This document shows positions 17,407 to 27,825 of a stretch of DNA of 42,276 nt, piece after piece; the stretch's first letter is position 1, and every line of letters starts with the position of its first letter. The notes under the pieces are model-generated. The model saw only the letters and a program-made list of their open reading frames with translations. It was not told the origin of the DNA and searched no databases. The stretch is from NCBI GenBank assembly GCA_018606725.1, contig JAGYID010000011.1:1-42276 (forward strand). Direction: 5' to 3'. A program made the translations under genes and the position numbers. This DNA is from Acidobacteriota bacterium. Lineage in GTDB: Bacteria; Acidobacteriota; Polarisedimenticolia; Gp22-AA2.

Positions 17407-18696
17407 CTACTTCTGCGCCACCGCCTCGATCGCCTCCCTGGCGATGTCGGTGCGATGTTGCTTGCCGTCGAACTGGATCGCCTCGGCGCCGGCGTAGCAG
17501 CGCTGCACCGCCTGGGCGAACGATCCTCCCAGCGCCGTCACCACCAGCACCCGTCCGCCGGACGTCATGTAGGCGCCGCTCTTCACCGCCGTGCCGGCGT
17601 GGAAGACCTCCACCCCTTCCAACTTCTCGGCGGCATCGATGCCGGCGATCGCGTCGCCGGTGGACGGCTCGCCCGGGTACCCCTTGGCGGCCAGCACGAC
17701 GCACACCGAACGGGCCTTGAGCCACTCGATGTTGATCTCCTCCAGGCGGCCGGCGAGCGTCGCCTGCAGCACCGGAACGATGTCGCTCTTCATCCGCACG
17801 GCGATCAGCTCGGCTTCGGGGTCGCCGAATCGGGCGTTGAACTCGAGGAGGCGCGGCCCCTCTTTGGTGAGCATCAGCCCGGCGTAGAGGATGCCCCGGT
17901 ACGGCCGCCCATCGGCCGCCATGCCGGCGATGGTCGGCTTCATGATCCCGTCCATGACGCTGCGGAAGGCATCGGCATCGATGTGGACCGAGGGGGAGTA
18001 GCCGCCCATCCCGCCCGTGTTCGGGCCGCGGTCGGCGTCCTGCAGCCGCTTGTAGTCCTGGCAGGTCACCAGCGGCAGGACCCGCTCGCCGTCCGACAGG
18101 GCGAAGAACGACGCCTCGCTCCCCTCGAGACAGTCCTCGATCACGACCCGCTCGCCCGCCACGCCGAAGCGCTTTTCGACCAGCATCGACTCGATCGCCT
18201 GGTCGGCTTCCTTCTTGTCCTTCGCCACCACGACGCCCTTGCCGGATGCCAGGCCGTCGACCTTGAGGACCACCGGGTAGCCGCCCTTGCGCTTCTTGAG
18301 GACGGCGCGGGCCTCCTCGGCCGTGGCAACGATGTCGAACGGCGCCGTCGGAATCTTGTAGCGGGTCATGAACTCCTTGGCGAAGACCTTGCTTCCTTCG
18401 ATCGCGGCCGCCGCCTGCGTCGGGCCGAAGATCGGCAGGTCGCGCTTCTGGAATTCGTCGACGATGCCGAGGGTCAGCGACAGCTCCGGGCCGACGAGCG
18501 TCATGTCGATCTTGATCTTCTCGGCAAAATCGGCCAGCTCGACGATGGCGGAAGGGTCGATGGGGACGCGATCGGCCACGCGCGCCATGCCCGGGTTCCC
18601 CGGCGCGCAGTAGACCTCCTTCACGGAGGGGCTGCTGCGGATTTTCCAGGAAAGGGCGTGCTCGCGGGCGCCGCTGCCGACGACGAGGACTTTCAT
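17407..18696 (-). CDS. purD: Phosphoribosylamine--glycine ligase
   Basis: MKVLVVGSGAREHALSWKI, VYCAPGNPGMA, LVGPELSLTLGIVDEF, ARFGDPEAE, GGRVLVVTALG. Confidence 0.97.
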   Translation of the reverse strand: MKVLVVGSGAREHALSWKIRSSPSVKEVYCAPGNPGMARVADRVPIDPSAIVELADFAEKIKIDMTLVGPELSLTLGIVDEFQKRDLPIFGPTQAAAAIEGSKVFAKEFMTRYKIPTAPFDIVATAEEARAVLKKRKGGYPVVLKVDGLASGKGVVVAKDKKEADQAIESMLVEKRFGVAGERVVIEDCLEGSEASFFALSDGERVLPLVTCQDYKRLQDADRGPNTGGMGGYSPSVHIDADAFRSVMDGIMKPTIAGMAADGRPYRGILYAGLMLTKEGPRLLEFNARFGDPEAELIAVRMKSDIVPVLQATLAGRLEEINIEWLKARSVCVVLAAKGYPGEPSTGDAIAGIDAAEKLEGVEVFHAGTAVKSGAYMTSGGRVLVVTALGGSFAQAVQRCYAGAEAIQFDGKQHRTDIAREAIEAVAQK

Positions 18697-18707
18697 TGCG
18701 GCCGCGG

Positions 18708-18736
18708 ATTATTCCATACCGCCCGATCGCGGTCAA
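18708..18736 (-). promoter_or_regulatory. Sigma70-type promoter for purD
   Basis: On the minus strand: TTGACC, 17-nt spacer, AATAAT; purD ATG is only 11 nt past the -10. Confidence 0.5.
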
Positions 18737-18793
18737 CCGCGCTGCGCGCATATAATCGCCGCACGGCCGCCGGGCCGGGAGGCAGCGCTCCCC

Positions 18794-20443
18794 GTGAACC
18801 CAGGTCTCGACCGCCTGATCGACGAGTTCCTCGAGCTGTTGTGGCAGTCCTCCCCTTCGAATGCGACGGCCTTGGGGGAGCACCGCCACGACGGCCGGCT
18901 GGTCGAGTGCGATCCGGCCGCCATCGACGGCCGGCGGACCTCCATGCTGCGCCTGCGCGAGGCGCTGAAACGCCTGCGGGCCGGCGCGCTCCTCGACCCG
19001 GACGACGATCTCGATGCCGAGGTGATGGATCGGGAAGCCGATGTGTACGCGCGCCTGGCGGCGGAGGCGCGCGTGCCGTTCCGGGACCCGAACTACTACC
19101 TCGACGAGATCCTCAACGGCCTGTACTTTCTCCTGCAGCGGGAGTTCGCCCCGCTCGAGGTCCGGTTGGCGTCGGCGGTGGCGCGCCTGCGGGGGGTGCC
19201 CCGTCTCCTGGCGCAGGCGAAGGCGAACCTGTCGGAGCCGGTGGAGATCCCCGACGCCTGGGTCGCGTCGTTCCTGGAACGGGCGCCGGCGGGTACGTCG
19301 TTCCTCGTCGAAACCGGCCGCCGGATGACGCCGCAGGCCGGCCGGCAGGCGGCCGATCTCGGCGCCGCTCTCGACGCCGCCGCGCGGGCGATGGAGGACT
19401 TCGAGCGGCATGTGCGCGCCTCCCTCGTGGGGCAGGCGCGGGGCCGGTTCGCCGTCGGTCGCGAGCTGTTCGAATTCCTGGTGCGCCGATCCCACGGACT
19501 GGAGAGCGCCGCCCCGGAGCTGGCGGCGTGGGGCGGTGAGCTGGCGCGCCAGACGCTTCTCCGGCTCGAAGCCGCGGCCCGGGCGATCGATCCGCGGGGC
19601 ACCTGGCAGGATCTCATCGAAAATTGGAAGGCCGATCACCCGCCGGCCGGGGAGCTCCTCGGTGAGTACGGCCGCGCCATCGAGCGGGCGCGCCAGTTCG
19701 TCCGGAGCGCCCGTCTCGCGACGCTGCCGGCCAGTGATGAATTCAAGCTTCTGGCGACGCCGCCGTTTCATCGCGCCATGAGCCCGTTCGCCGCCTACGT
19801 GCAGCCGGCGCCGTTCGAGCGCCGCAGCGAGGGGCAGCTCTGGGTCACGCCTCCCGATGACGACGCGTCCCCCGGGGAGATCGACAAGGCGCTGCGCGAA
19901 CATCTCCGGCCGGGGATCGAGCCGACCATCGTCCACGAGGTCTATCCAGGACACCACCTGCAGCTCACGGTCGCCTCGCGTCTCCCCTCCAGGGTGCGCC
20001 GGGTCTGCGGCACCCCCGTGTTCGTCGAAGGCTGGGCCTTTTACTGCGAGCAGCTCATGGCCGAGACCGGTTTCTACGACGATCCGCGCAGCCGGGTCCT
20101 GCAGCTTCGCGACCAGGTCTGGCGCGCCTGCCGCGTGGTGATCGATGTCGGCCTGCAGACCGGCACGATGGACGTCGAGGCGGCGGCCGCGATGCTGGTC
20201 GAGGCGGTCCGCATGCAGCCCAAGAGCGCCCGGCGGGAGGTGATGCGCTATGTGCGCACCCCGACCCAGCCGCTGTCCTATGCGGCCGGCAAGGAGGAGA
20301 TCGTCAGGCTGAGAGAAGAAGTCCGGCGGCGGCGCGGCGCGGCCTTCACGCTGGAGAGCTTTCACGATGCGCTGCTGTCGTACGGGTCGATACCGTTGTC
20401 GCTCGTCAGGGACCGACTGCTGGCACAGGCCGGCGGCGGTTGA
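18794..20443 (+). CDS. DUF885-family putative metallopeptidase
   Basis: DEFLELLWQSSPSNATALGEHRHDG N-terminus; PTIVHEVYPGHHLQL metal-binding motif; FVEGWAFYCEQLMAETGFYDD. Confidence 0.85.
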   Translation: MNPGLDRLIDEFLELLWQSSPSNATALGEHRHDGRLVECDPAAIDGRRTSMLRLREALKRLRAGALLDPDDDLDAEVMDREADVYARLAAEARVPFRDPNYYLDEILNGLYFLLQREFAPLEVRLASAVARLRGVPRLLAQAKANLSEPVEIPDAWVASFLERAPAGTSFLVETGRRMTPQAGRQAADLGAALDAAARAMEDFERHVRASLVGQARGRFAVGRELFEFLVRRSHGLESAAPELAAWGGELARQTLLRLEAAARAIDPRGTWQDLIENWKADHPPAGELLGEYGRAIERARQFVRSARLATLPASDEFKLLATPPFHRAMSPFAAYVQPAPFERRSEGQLWVTPPDDDASPGEIDKALREHLRPGIEPTIVHEVYPGHHLQLTVASRLPSRVRRVCGTPVFVEGWAFYCEQLMAETGFYDDPRSRVLQLRDQVWRACRVVIDVGLQTGTMDVEAAAAMLVEAVRMQPKSARREVMRYVRTPTQPLSYAAGKEEIVRLREEVRRRRGAAFTLESFHDALLSYGSIPLSLVRDRLLAQAGGG

Positions 20444-20452
20444 GCAGCCCGG

Positions 20453-23400
20453 TCAGCGGGCCGCGACCGGCAGGCCCGCCAGCAGGTGGTTGAACCAGAG
20501 GTTGGAGAGCTTCTCCTGCACGGTGTTCTGCTCGAGGCGGACGCGCAGGTGGTTCCAGTCGACGCGATCGAGCGGCTGGTCCTGGTTGAAGCACGAGAAC
20601 ACCACCGACTCCTCGCCGGTCACCGGATCGCGGTGCTTCTGCAGGCACTGGGCGCAGACCTGTTTCATCATGCACTGCATCGGTGAGTTGATCGAGCCGA
20701 TGCCGATGTGGTCGTCCTTGAGGAACGGCTTCAGGACCTCGTGGCGGGCCCGGGTCACCGCCGCCATCATCCGGTCCGAGCCGATGGCGATGAGCCGGTC
20801 GGCGTCCTCCAGCCGGAGCGGGGCCGCGCCGAGGTCCCCGCGCGCGTACGACAGCATCGCCTGGACGATGTTGCCCACGAAGGCCCTGTCCTGGGGCCTG
20901 CCGGGCCGAATCGGCTCGCCCGCGTCGACGCTCCACACCACCAGGTCGGTCGCCGCCTCGATCTCCTCGCGCTTGAACAGATCCTCGCGCTTCTTGTAGC
21001 CGGCGAAGTAAAGGACCCGGCAGCCGCGCTGCTTCGCCTCACGCGCGATCGAGAACAGCACCGCATTGCCGAGACCGCCGCCCGCGAGCAGCAGGGTCGA
21101 GCCCTCCGGCACCTCGGTCGGGCTTCCGGTCGGCCCCATCACGACGATCTCCTCCCCGGCCCTGAGCAGGGAGCAGGCGCGCGATGACACCCCCAGCTCG
21201 AGGGCGATGAGGCCCAGGAGGCCCTCGGTCGGGTCGACCCATGCGCCGGTGAGGGCGAGCGGCTCCATCAGCAGCGGGTGTCCCTGCGGCGCCGGCGCGG
21301 TCGCCTCGTAGTTCTGCAACCGGAAGAACTGGCCGGGCCTGAAATTGCGGGCCGCCAGCGGTGCGCGCACGACCACCTCGACGATGGTCGGCGTCAGGCG
21401 GTTCACCGCAACGACGCGCGGCCGCAGGCGCTCGTCGAGGGACCGGAACAGGGTGTGCAGCCGCGCGTCGCGGGCCGGTTGGTCGCGCGCCTCGAGCCGC
21501 GCGATCGCGTCGGCGAACAGGGCGACGATGTGCGGGAAGCCGTCGCGCGCCGAGGCCATCGCCTTGACGACGTTGCCGGCATAGGCGGGATGATTGTCGC
21601 CGAAGCACGACACCAGCCGGCCGTCGCGCTGATAGGACGTGAAGAACCCGCCCGCCTCGCCGTGCGCCAGCGGCACGGCCCGCACGCTGCCGTCCGCGCC
21701 GCGCTCGGCGCGATGCGCCCGGAAGAACTGACCGCGCTCGTCGAGCTCGAAGGTGCCGGGCCATTCCCGCTCGTAGGTCACGTTCGGGCTGGTGCCGGCG
21801 GCGACCAGCAGCGTGCGCGCCGGCAGCCGGACGCGCTCGCCGGACGCCATCCAGCGGCCGCCCTCCTGGCGCATCTTCGCGAACAGCACGCCTTCGAGGG
21901 CGCCGTGCGCGTCAGGGATCGCCTCCTCCGGATCGAGGCACTCCGCGAAGCGGATCCCTTCCTCGAACGCCTTGATGATCTCCTCGTGGTTGAGGCGGTA
22001 CGCCGGCGCATCCGACATCGACTTGCGATAGGCGACCGTGACCCCGCCCCAGCCCTCGACGAGGGGCGCGAAATCGGGCGCCTCGCCCGCCTTCGCCGCG
22101 CGCCGCCGCTCGGCCCGCACCGCCCGGCCGTGCTCGAGATACTCGCCCAGCCGGCCGCGCTCGTCGGGGTTGTATTGCGCCAGCAGCCGCTCCTCGCCGA
22201 TCGCTCCGGCCAGGGCCTCGAAGCGATCGAGGATCTTCTCGACCTGCAGCGGGTAGTACGCCAGCAGCTCCGTCGCCGAGTCGATCGCCGTCAGCCCGCC
22301 GCCGACCACGATCGCCGGCAGCCGCACTTCCAGGTTGGCCAGCGAGTTGCGCTTGAAGGCGCCGGTCAGCTGCAGGGCCATCAGGAAATCCGACGCCTTG
22401 CGGATGCCGCGGATCAGGTTGTTCTTCATGTCGATGACGGTCGGCTTGCCGGCGCCGGCGGCGATGGCGACGTGGTCGAAGCCGAGCTCCCACGCCTGCT
22501 CGAGCGTCAGCGTCCCGCCGAAGCGCACCCCGCCGTAGAAGCGCGCCTTGCGGCGGCGCGCCAGGCACAGATGGAGCATGGTCAGGAAGTTCTTGTCCCA
22601 GCGGACCGTGATGCCGTACTCGGAGACGCCGCCGAACCCGGCCAGGGGACGCTCGTCGAGCTCGCCGGTGATCTCGGTGATGTCGCGGACGGGGCGGGGC
22701 GGCTGGCCGTCGGCGCCGGTCAGATCGGCCGGCGGCGGCTCGATCTTCAGGCCGTCGATGCCGACCACTCCGAAGCCGTGGTTGATCAGATAGAGCGCCA
22801 GCGTGTAACCGGCCGGACCGAGCCCGACGACCAGGACATTGACACCGTTGTACGGCAGCGGGTACGGCCGCCGCACATTGAGCGGGTTCCAGCGCGTCAG
22901 CAGGCTCCAGATCTCGAAACCGTACGGCAGGGCCAGGGCGTCGGTCAGGATGGCGGTCTCGATCTGCGGGATGTTGACCGGCTCCTGCTTCTGGTAGATG
23001 CAGGCTTTCATGCAGTCATTGCAGATCCGGTGACCGGTGCCGGGGCACATCGGGTTGTCGATGCAGATCATCGCCAGGGCCGCCACCGAGTCGCCCTCGC
23101 GCTTGAGCGTGTGCGCCTCGGAGATCTTCTCGTCGAGCGGGCAGCCATTCAAGGCGATGCCGAGCGGATTCTTCCTTGCGCCGCCCTCCCTGGCCGCGAA
23201 CCCCTTCGAGCAGGAGTCCTTGTCGCGCTCGTGGCAAAGCACGCAGTAATGCGCCTGGTCGAGGACCTCGCGCGGCGACATCCGGCGGTCGGTGAGCTTG
23301 AAGCCGTCGCGCCGGCGACGTCGTCCGCGGGGGCCGATCTTCAACTCCGGGAGCGCCGGATCGGCCTGCTCGAACTGGACCAGGTGGTGCGGGTCGACGT

Positions 23401-24250
23401 CCTCGGGCGTCCGGTACGAGGTCCAGGCGCGCGCCTGCGCCCGGCCGGCGGGGTCGTGCACGCGGGCGACGCACCAATCCTCGAACAGCGACAGGAGACG
23501 ATCGATCAGCGCCAGATCGGCCTCGGGGCCGGTGGCTTCCAGCGCGACCGGGGGGACGCCGGGGAGCGTGGCGGGGTGGGCGGGAGGCGAACCCGGCGGA
23601 GCCATCCGCCCCAGGGCGGTGCGCATCTCGCCCAGTCTCCGGGCGGCGGCCTCGGGAACGGCGGGGGCGCGCTTCAGCCGGACGACCTCGGCGAGCTGCG
23701 CCTGCAGAGTCATCAGCTCGGTGACCATCCGGGCAGCCGCGAGCTCCGGGTCGGCGGCGACGTCGATGCTGCCGAACAGGGCGGCTGCGACCCGCGCGAC
23801 GCGCCCGTCCAGTGTCGCGAAGTCTTCCGATGGTGTCTTGCCGGCGGGGTATTTCTTGAAGGCCCGGCGCTGCAGGAAATCCCGCTTGAAGGCAAACACC
23901 GGATTGTGCGCCCGCGTCCGCGCCGCCAGATCGGACAGCGAATCGTCGATGGCGAAGAGTCGACCGAGGAAGCGGGACAGGTGCCGGGCCACCGCGATCA
24001 AGAGGTTCGAGGCCTCGACCGCGCCGAGCGCCTCGGGCCGCGCGCGATGCGCCTTGAACGCCGCGCTCAGCGCCGGGTCGGCGCCGTCGACGAACCGATC
24101 GAACTCGTCCGCCAGGTCGGCCAGCCGTCGGGCGTCATGCAGATCCGAGGACCAGTACCCCGGGATTCCGAGCGGGACGTTCCGCGCCCCGGCGCGGGCG
24201 CCCCGCGAGGCGGACTCCCGGGCCTCGCTCTCCGTCTGGCGTAATGACAT
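20453..24250 (-). CDS. Large multidomain Fe-S/flavin oxidoreductase: helical N-terminal region, Cys clusters, GltD/SudA-like FAD/NAD(P) module, SudB/ferredoxin-NADP reductase-like C-terminal module
   Basis: CVLCHERDKDSCSKGF, CPGTGHRICNDCMKACIYQKQEPVNIPQIE, VNVLVVGLGPAGYTLALYLINHGFGVVGID, PAIVVGGGLTAIDSATELLAYY, LLVAAGTSPN, FRPGQFFRLQNYE, LLLAGGGLGNAVLFSIAR, CMMKQVCAQCLQKH. Confidence 0.85.
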   Translation of the reverse strand: MSLRQTESEARESASRGARAGARNVPLGIPGYWSSDLHDARRLADLADEFDRFVDGADPALSAAFKAHRARPEALGAVEASNLLIAVARHLSRFLGRLFAIDDSLSDLAARTRAHNPVFAFKRDFLQRRAFKKYPAGKTPSEDFATLDGRVARVAAALFGSIDVAADPELAAARMVTELMTLQAQLAEVVRLKRAPAVPEAAARRLGEMRTALGRMAPPGSPPAHPATLPGVPPVALEATGPEADLALIDRLLSLFEDWCVARVHDPAGRAQARAWTSYRTPEDVDPHHLVQFEQADPALPELKIGPRGRRRRRDGFKLTDRRMSPREVLDQAHYCVLCHERDKDSCSKGFAAREGGARKNPLGIALNGCPLDEKISEAHTLKREGDSVAALAMICIDNPMCPGTGHRICNDCMKACIYQKQEPVNIPQIETAILTDALALPYGFEIWSLLTRWNPLNVRRPYPLPYNGVNVLVVGLGPAGYTLALYLINHGFGVVGIDGLKIEPPPADLTGADGQPPRPVRDITEITGELDERPLAGFGGVSEYGITVRWDKNFLTMLHLCLARRRKARFYGGVRFGGTLTLEQAWELGFDHVAIAAGAGKPTVIDMKNNLIRGIRKASDFLMALQLTGAFKRNSLANLEVRLPAIVVGGGLTAIDSATELLAYYPLQVEKILDRFEALAGAIGEERLLAQYNPDERGRLGEYLEHGRAVRAERRRAAKAGEAPDFAPLVEGWGGVTVAYRKSMSDAPAYRLNHEEIIKAFEEGIRFAECLDPEEAIPDAHGALEGVLFAKMRQEGGRWMASGERVRLPARTLLVAAGTSPNVTYEREWPGTFELDERGQFFRAHRAERGADGSVRAVPLAHGEAGGFFTSYQRDGRLVSCFGDNHPAYAGNVVKAMASARDGFPHIVALFADAIARLEARDQPARDARLHTLFRSLDERLRPRVVAVNRLTPTIVEVVVRAPLAARNFRPGQFFRLQNYEATAPAPQGHPLLMEPLALTGAWVDPTEGLLGLIALELGVSSRACSLLRAGEEIVVMGPTGSPTEVPEGSTLLLAGGGLGNAVLFSIAREAKQRGCRVLYFAGYKKREDLFKREEIEAATDLVVWSVDAGEPIRPGRPQDRAFVGNIVQAMLSYARGDLGAAPLRLEDADRLIAIGSDRMMAAVTRARHEVLKPFLKDDHIGIGSINSPMQCMMKQVCAQCLQKHRDPVTGEESVVFSCFNQDQPLDRVDWNHLRVRLEQNTVQEKLSNLWFNHLLAGLPVAAR

Positions 24251-24403
24251 CCGTTCCCCTCTCTCGTCCCACTCCCGTCGGTTCGGTCCCGGGGGGCGCA
24301 ACCGCCTGACCTGGCCGCGATCGCGCACTCAGGCTGGAAAAGGCCGGCGAATATGCATCACGGACGGCATCGGAGTCAAATGCGGCCCGGCCCAATCCCC
24401 GGG

Positions 24404-26353
24404 CTAGGGCGCGCCGCGGCCGGTCGGCCGGGTCGGTGCGGGCTCGGCGTAATACCGCTGCAGGGCGGCGACGTAGGCGTCGGCGATCTTTTGTCGATAA
24501 GTCGGATCGGCGAGCGATCGGCTGTCGGCCGGGTTGCTCAGATTGCTCACTTCGAGAAGGGTTTCCACAGGCACGGCGTTGCAGCGCAGCACCGCCGGAA
24601 CCCAGGCGCGGCCGCGCCGGATGATGCGCTCGCGCACCGGACGGTAGGGGTGCACCGCGACGCCGAGCCGGCGGAACGCCTGCACCAGGCGGGCGGCGAA
24701 CTGCAGCGACAGCCCCTCCGAGCGCTCGCGCTCGGCGCGCGTGAATGCGACGTACGGCTGCTCACGGACTTCCCGGTAGCGCGTGTAGACCGCGCCGCTG
24801 TTCCCGTACCGCCGGCGCCGGTACTCCTCGCCCGGGACGTAAATCATGGCGCCGCCGAGGGCCGGGTGGCGCGCGTCGGCGTGGATGCTGGTGAACACGA
24901 TCTTCAGCGGGTCGTGCCCGGCGGCGACCAGCCGGCGATAGATCGAATTGGCGAGGTACCAGCGGAGGTTGACGCTGACGTACTGCCGGCCGAGCGGGAA
25001 GGGCGGGTCGGTCAGCAAGATCTCCGCCTGATTGCGTTGCAGCGTGGCGCTGTCATGGACGGCGTAGCCCTCGCGGCGGTCCTTGATGATCGGCAGCACC
25101 TGCGCCCCGGTGTCGCGCTCGAGCCGCTGCTTGATGCGGCAGAGGATGTCGTAGACGTAGTCGTGCTCCCACAGCCCGTTGTGGGCCGCGCCGCGATCGG
25201 CGCCGCCGTGGCCGGCGTCGAGGATGACCGCCACGCCGCGCAGATTGCGGGTGGTCGACAGGTTGGTGTAGCGCTGGATGTCCGCCTGGCTGCGTTCCCA
25301 GGACTGGCGGCGCGGGTCGTCGGGCGGCAGGTACTCCGGCAGCAGCGCGTCGAGGGGAATCTTGAGCGGAAAGCCGACCGGGATGTTGGTCACGTCGCTC
25401 ACGGCGCTGCGCCGCGCGATGGCGAACGCCAGATCGTTGACGTCCTGCACGTCGACCCGGCCGGTGAAGCGCACCACGACCGCCGAGTAGATCGCCTCGC
25501 CCCGCTTCAGGTGGTAGATGGCGTGCGGCCCCTCGGCGTCCATGTCATAGGTGAGGCTCTCGGCCCCCTCGGCCGAGGGCGCCGGGAGCGCCGGCGGCGG
25601 GGCCTCCTCCGCTTCTTCGGGCTCCGCCTCGGTGAAGTCGTCCTCGAGCGCCAGGGCCCCGGACCCCTGGTCCGCCCCCGACGCGGCGGAGGCCGACGAC
25701 CGGGCCAACGCCGCCCCGCCGAGCGCCGGCGCGGCGCCGGGCGCAGTGAAGGCCGCCGAACCGAACGTCGCCGCCCGGGCGAACGGCGGCAGGAGCAGCC
25801 GGCCGGGGACGACGATCTCCTGCCCCTTCCGCGTCGCCAGATCGGCCAGTCCATTGCGGTCGGCGATGGCGGTGAAGTTGTCGGCGTCACCGGTGATCCA
25901 CAAGGCGATGTTCCAGAGGCTGTCATCCGACGGGTCGAGCCGGCCGCCGCCGACGCGGTGCACCCAGTCGCCGCCGCGTGGCCCGTCAGAGGGGAACAGG
26001 TCGCGGATCACCATCATCTTGTATTCGTCGCTCAAGGCGGCGTAGGGAATCGACACGACCCGGCCGGGCCGCGGCGCCGTGCCGCTCTTGGCCCCGCGGA
26101 GCGGCCCGAGATCGGCCGGTCGGGCGAGATAGTGCGAAGCGATCACGTCCCAGCTGTCGCCGGGCTGCGGCACGATCTCGAGGAACAGGTCGCTCCGGCC
26201 GTGCAGCTCGGCGCGCTCCGGTGCCGCCGGCGTCCCGACGGCGGGGGTTGGGCGCCGGGTCCCGGGTGCCCCGCTCCCGGCGGGCGGTGGGGCGGCGCCC
26301 AGGAGCGACAGCGCCAGGGCGGCGAACAGGAGGCGACCAACCCGGGGAGCCAC
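24404..26353 (-). CDS. N-acetylmuramoyl-L-alanine amidase (amidase_3) with LysM-like N-terminal repeats
   Basis: FLEIVPQPGDSWDVIASHYLARPADLG; GVAVILDAGHGGADRGAAHNGLWEHDYVYDILCRIKQRLE; VETLLEVSNLSNPADSRSL. Confidence 0.85.
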   Translation of the reverse strand: MAPRVGRLLFAALALSLLGAAPPPAGSGAPGTRRPTPAVGTPAAPERAELHGRSDLFLEIVPQPGDSWDVIASHYLARPADLGPLRGAKSGTAPRPGRVVSIPYAALSDEYKMMVIRDLFPSDGPRGGDWVHRVGGGRLDPSDDSLWNIALWITGDADNFTAIADRNGLADLATRKGQEIVVPGRLLLPPFARAATFGSAAFTAPGAAPALGGAALARSSASAASGADQGSGALALEDDFTEAEPEEAEEAPPPALPAPSAEGAESLTYDMDAEGPHAIYHLKRGEAIYSAVVVRFTGRVDVQDVNDLAFAIARRSAVSDVTNIPVGFPLKIPLDALLPEYLPPDDPRRQSWERSQADIQRYTNLSTTRNLRGVAVILDAGHGGADRGAAHNGLWEHDYVYDILCRIKQRLERDTGAQVLPIIKDRREGYAVHDSATLQRNQAEILLTDPPFPLGRQYVSVNLRWYLANSIYRRLVAAGHDPLKIVFTSIHADARHPALGGAMIYVPGEEYRRRRYGNSGAVYTRYREVREQPYVAFTRAERERSEGLSLQFAARLVQAFRRLGVAVHPYRPVRERIIRRGRAWVPAVLRCNAVPVETLLEVSNLSNPADSRSLADPTYRQKIADAYVAALQRYYAEPAPTRPTGRGAP

Positions 26354-26355
26354 CG

Positions 26356-27825
26356 TCAGCGCGGCAGCGGCGGGTGGCGGTCGCGGAACTGCATCGCACC
26401 CTCCAGGGCGGCGGCGGCGCGCAGGACGACGTCCTCACCGAAGCGCGGGCCGATGATCTGCGCCCCGATCGGCAGCCCATCCCGCGTCAGTCCGCAGGGG
26501 ATCGACATGCCGGGAAGGCCTGCCAGGTTGATGGTGACAGTGAAGATGTCCGACAGGTACATCGCCAGGGGGTCATCCACCTTTTCCCCGATTCGGAAGG
26601 CGGCGCTCGGGGTGGTGGGGGTGATCAGCAGGTCGACGCGCCGGAAAGCGTCCTCGAAATCCCGGCGGATGAGGGTGCGGACCTTCTGTCCCTTCAGGTA
26701 ATAGGCGTCGTAGTAGCCCGACGACAGGACGTAGGTCCCGAGCATGATGCGGCGCTTGACCTCCGCCCCGAACCCCGCGTTGCGGGTCTTCCGGAACAGC
26801 TGGGCGATGTCCGGCGCGCCGGCGGCCCGCAGACCGTAGCGGACGCCGTCGTAGCGCGCCAGGTTGCTGCTCGCCTCGGCGGTGGCGATGATGTAATAGG
26901 TTGGGATGGCGTATTCGGTGTGCGGCAGCGACACCTCGTCGATCGAGGCGCCGAGCCGCTCGGCGGCGGCCAGCGCGGCGCGCACCGAGCCATGGACCTC
27001 GGCGTCCAGGCCCGCGGGGAAATATTCCTTCGGAACGCCGATGCGCAGCCCGGCGATGCCCCGCTCCAGCCCGCCGAGATAGTCGGGCACCGGCTCGGGC
27101 GCCGAGGTCGAGTCGAGCGGATCGTGACCGGCGATGACCTGCAGGATGCGCGCCACGTCCGCCACGGTGCGGCCGAACGGCCCGGCCTGATCGAGCGACG
27201 AGGCGAAGGCGACCAGACCGTAACGCGAGACGCGGCCGTAGGTCGGCTTCAAGCCGGGAACGCCGCACAAGGCCGCCGGCTGGCGGATCGAACCACCGGT
27301 GTCGGTGCCGAGCGCCGCGGGCACCATGCCCGCCGCCACGGCGGCGGCCGAGCCGCCGCTCGATCCGCCGGGAACGCGCGTGAGGTCCCACGGATTGCGG
27401 GTCACCTCGAAGGCGGAGTTCTCCGTCGACGAACCCATGGCGAACTCGTCCATGTTGGTCTTGCCGATGATCACGGCGCCGGCCTCCCGCAGCCTCGCCA
27501 CGCAGGTGGCGTCGTAATACGGCACGAAGTTCTCGAGGATGCGCGACCCGCAGGTCGTCGGGGTGCCCTGCGTGCACAGGACGTCCTTGACGGCGATCGG
27601 CACGCCGGCGAGCGGCCCGAGCGGGCGGGATTCGCGCCGGGCCCGGTCGACGGCGTCGGCCTCGGCGAGCGCCTGCCGCTCCAGCACCGAGCGGTAGGCC
27701 TTCACGCGATCGTCGACCGCGCGCGTGCGCCCGAGATGGGCCTTGCAGATCTCGGACGCGCTCATCCGGCCCGAGACGACCAGATCCCGCAGCTCGGCGA
27801 TGGTCGCGCGCGACGGGTCGGTCAT
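26356..27825 (-). CDS. gatA: Asp/Glu-tRNA amidotransferase subunit A
   Basis: [107 protein letters not shown]. Confidence 0.97.
   Translation of the reverse strand: MTDPSRATIAELRDLVVSGRMSASEICKAHLGRTRAVDDRVKAYRSVLERQALAEADAVDRARRESRPLGPLAGVPIAVKDVLCTQGTPTTCGSRILENFVPYYDATCVARLREAGAVIIGKTNMDEFAMGSSTENSAFEVTRNPWDLTRVPGGSSGGSAAAVAAGMVPAALGTDTGGSIRQPAALCGVPGLKPTYGRVSRYGLVAFASSLDQAGPFGRTVADVARILQVIAGHDPLDSTSAPEPVPDYLGGLERGIAGLRIGVPKEYFPAGLDAEVHGSVRAALAAAERLGASIDEVSLPHTEYAIPTYYIIATAEASSNLARYDGVRYGLRAAGAPDIAQLFRKTRNAGFGAEVKRRIMLGTYVLSSGYYDAYYLKGQKVRTLIRRDFEDAFRRVDLLITPTTPSAAFRIGEKVDDPLAMYLSDIFTVTINLAGLPGMSIPCGLTRDGLPIGAQIIGPRFGEDVVLRAAAALEGAMQFRDRHPPLPR

Noticed and set aside
17291-20365. 1024-aa minus-strand ORF
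   Set aside because: Out-of-frame shadow of purD and antisense to the DUF885 gene; composition is R/G/H/D-rich with no domain signal.
21278-24244. 988-aa plus-strand ORF antisense to the oxidoreductase
   Set aside because: Shadow ORF from high GC3 on the opposite strand; R/H/D/V-rich and lacks motifs, while the minus strand has clear enzyme motifs.
24353-26701. 782-aa plus-strand ORF
   Set aside because: Antisense to the amidase and gatA; no recognisable motifs.
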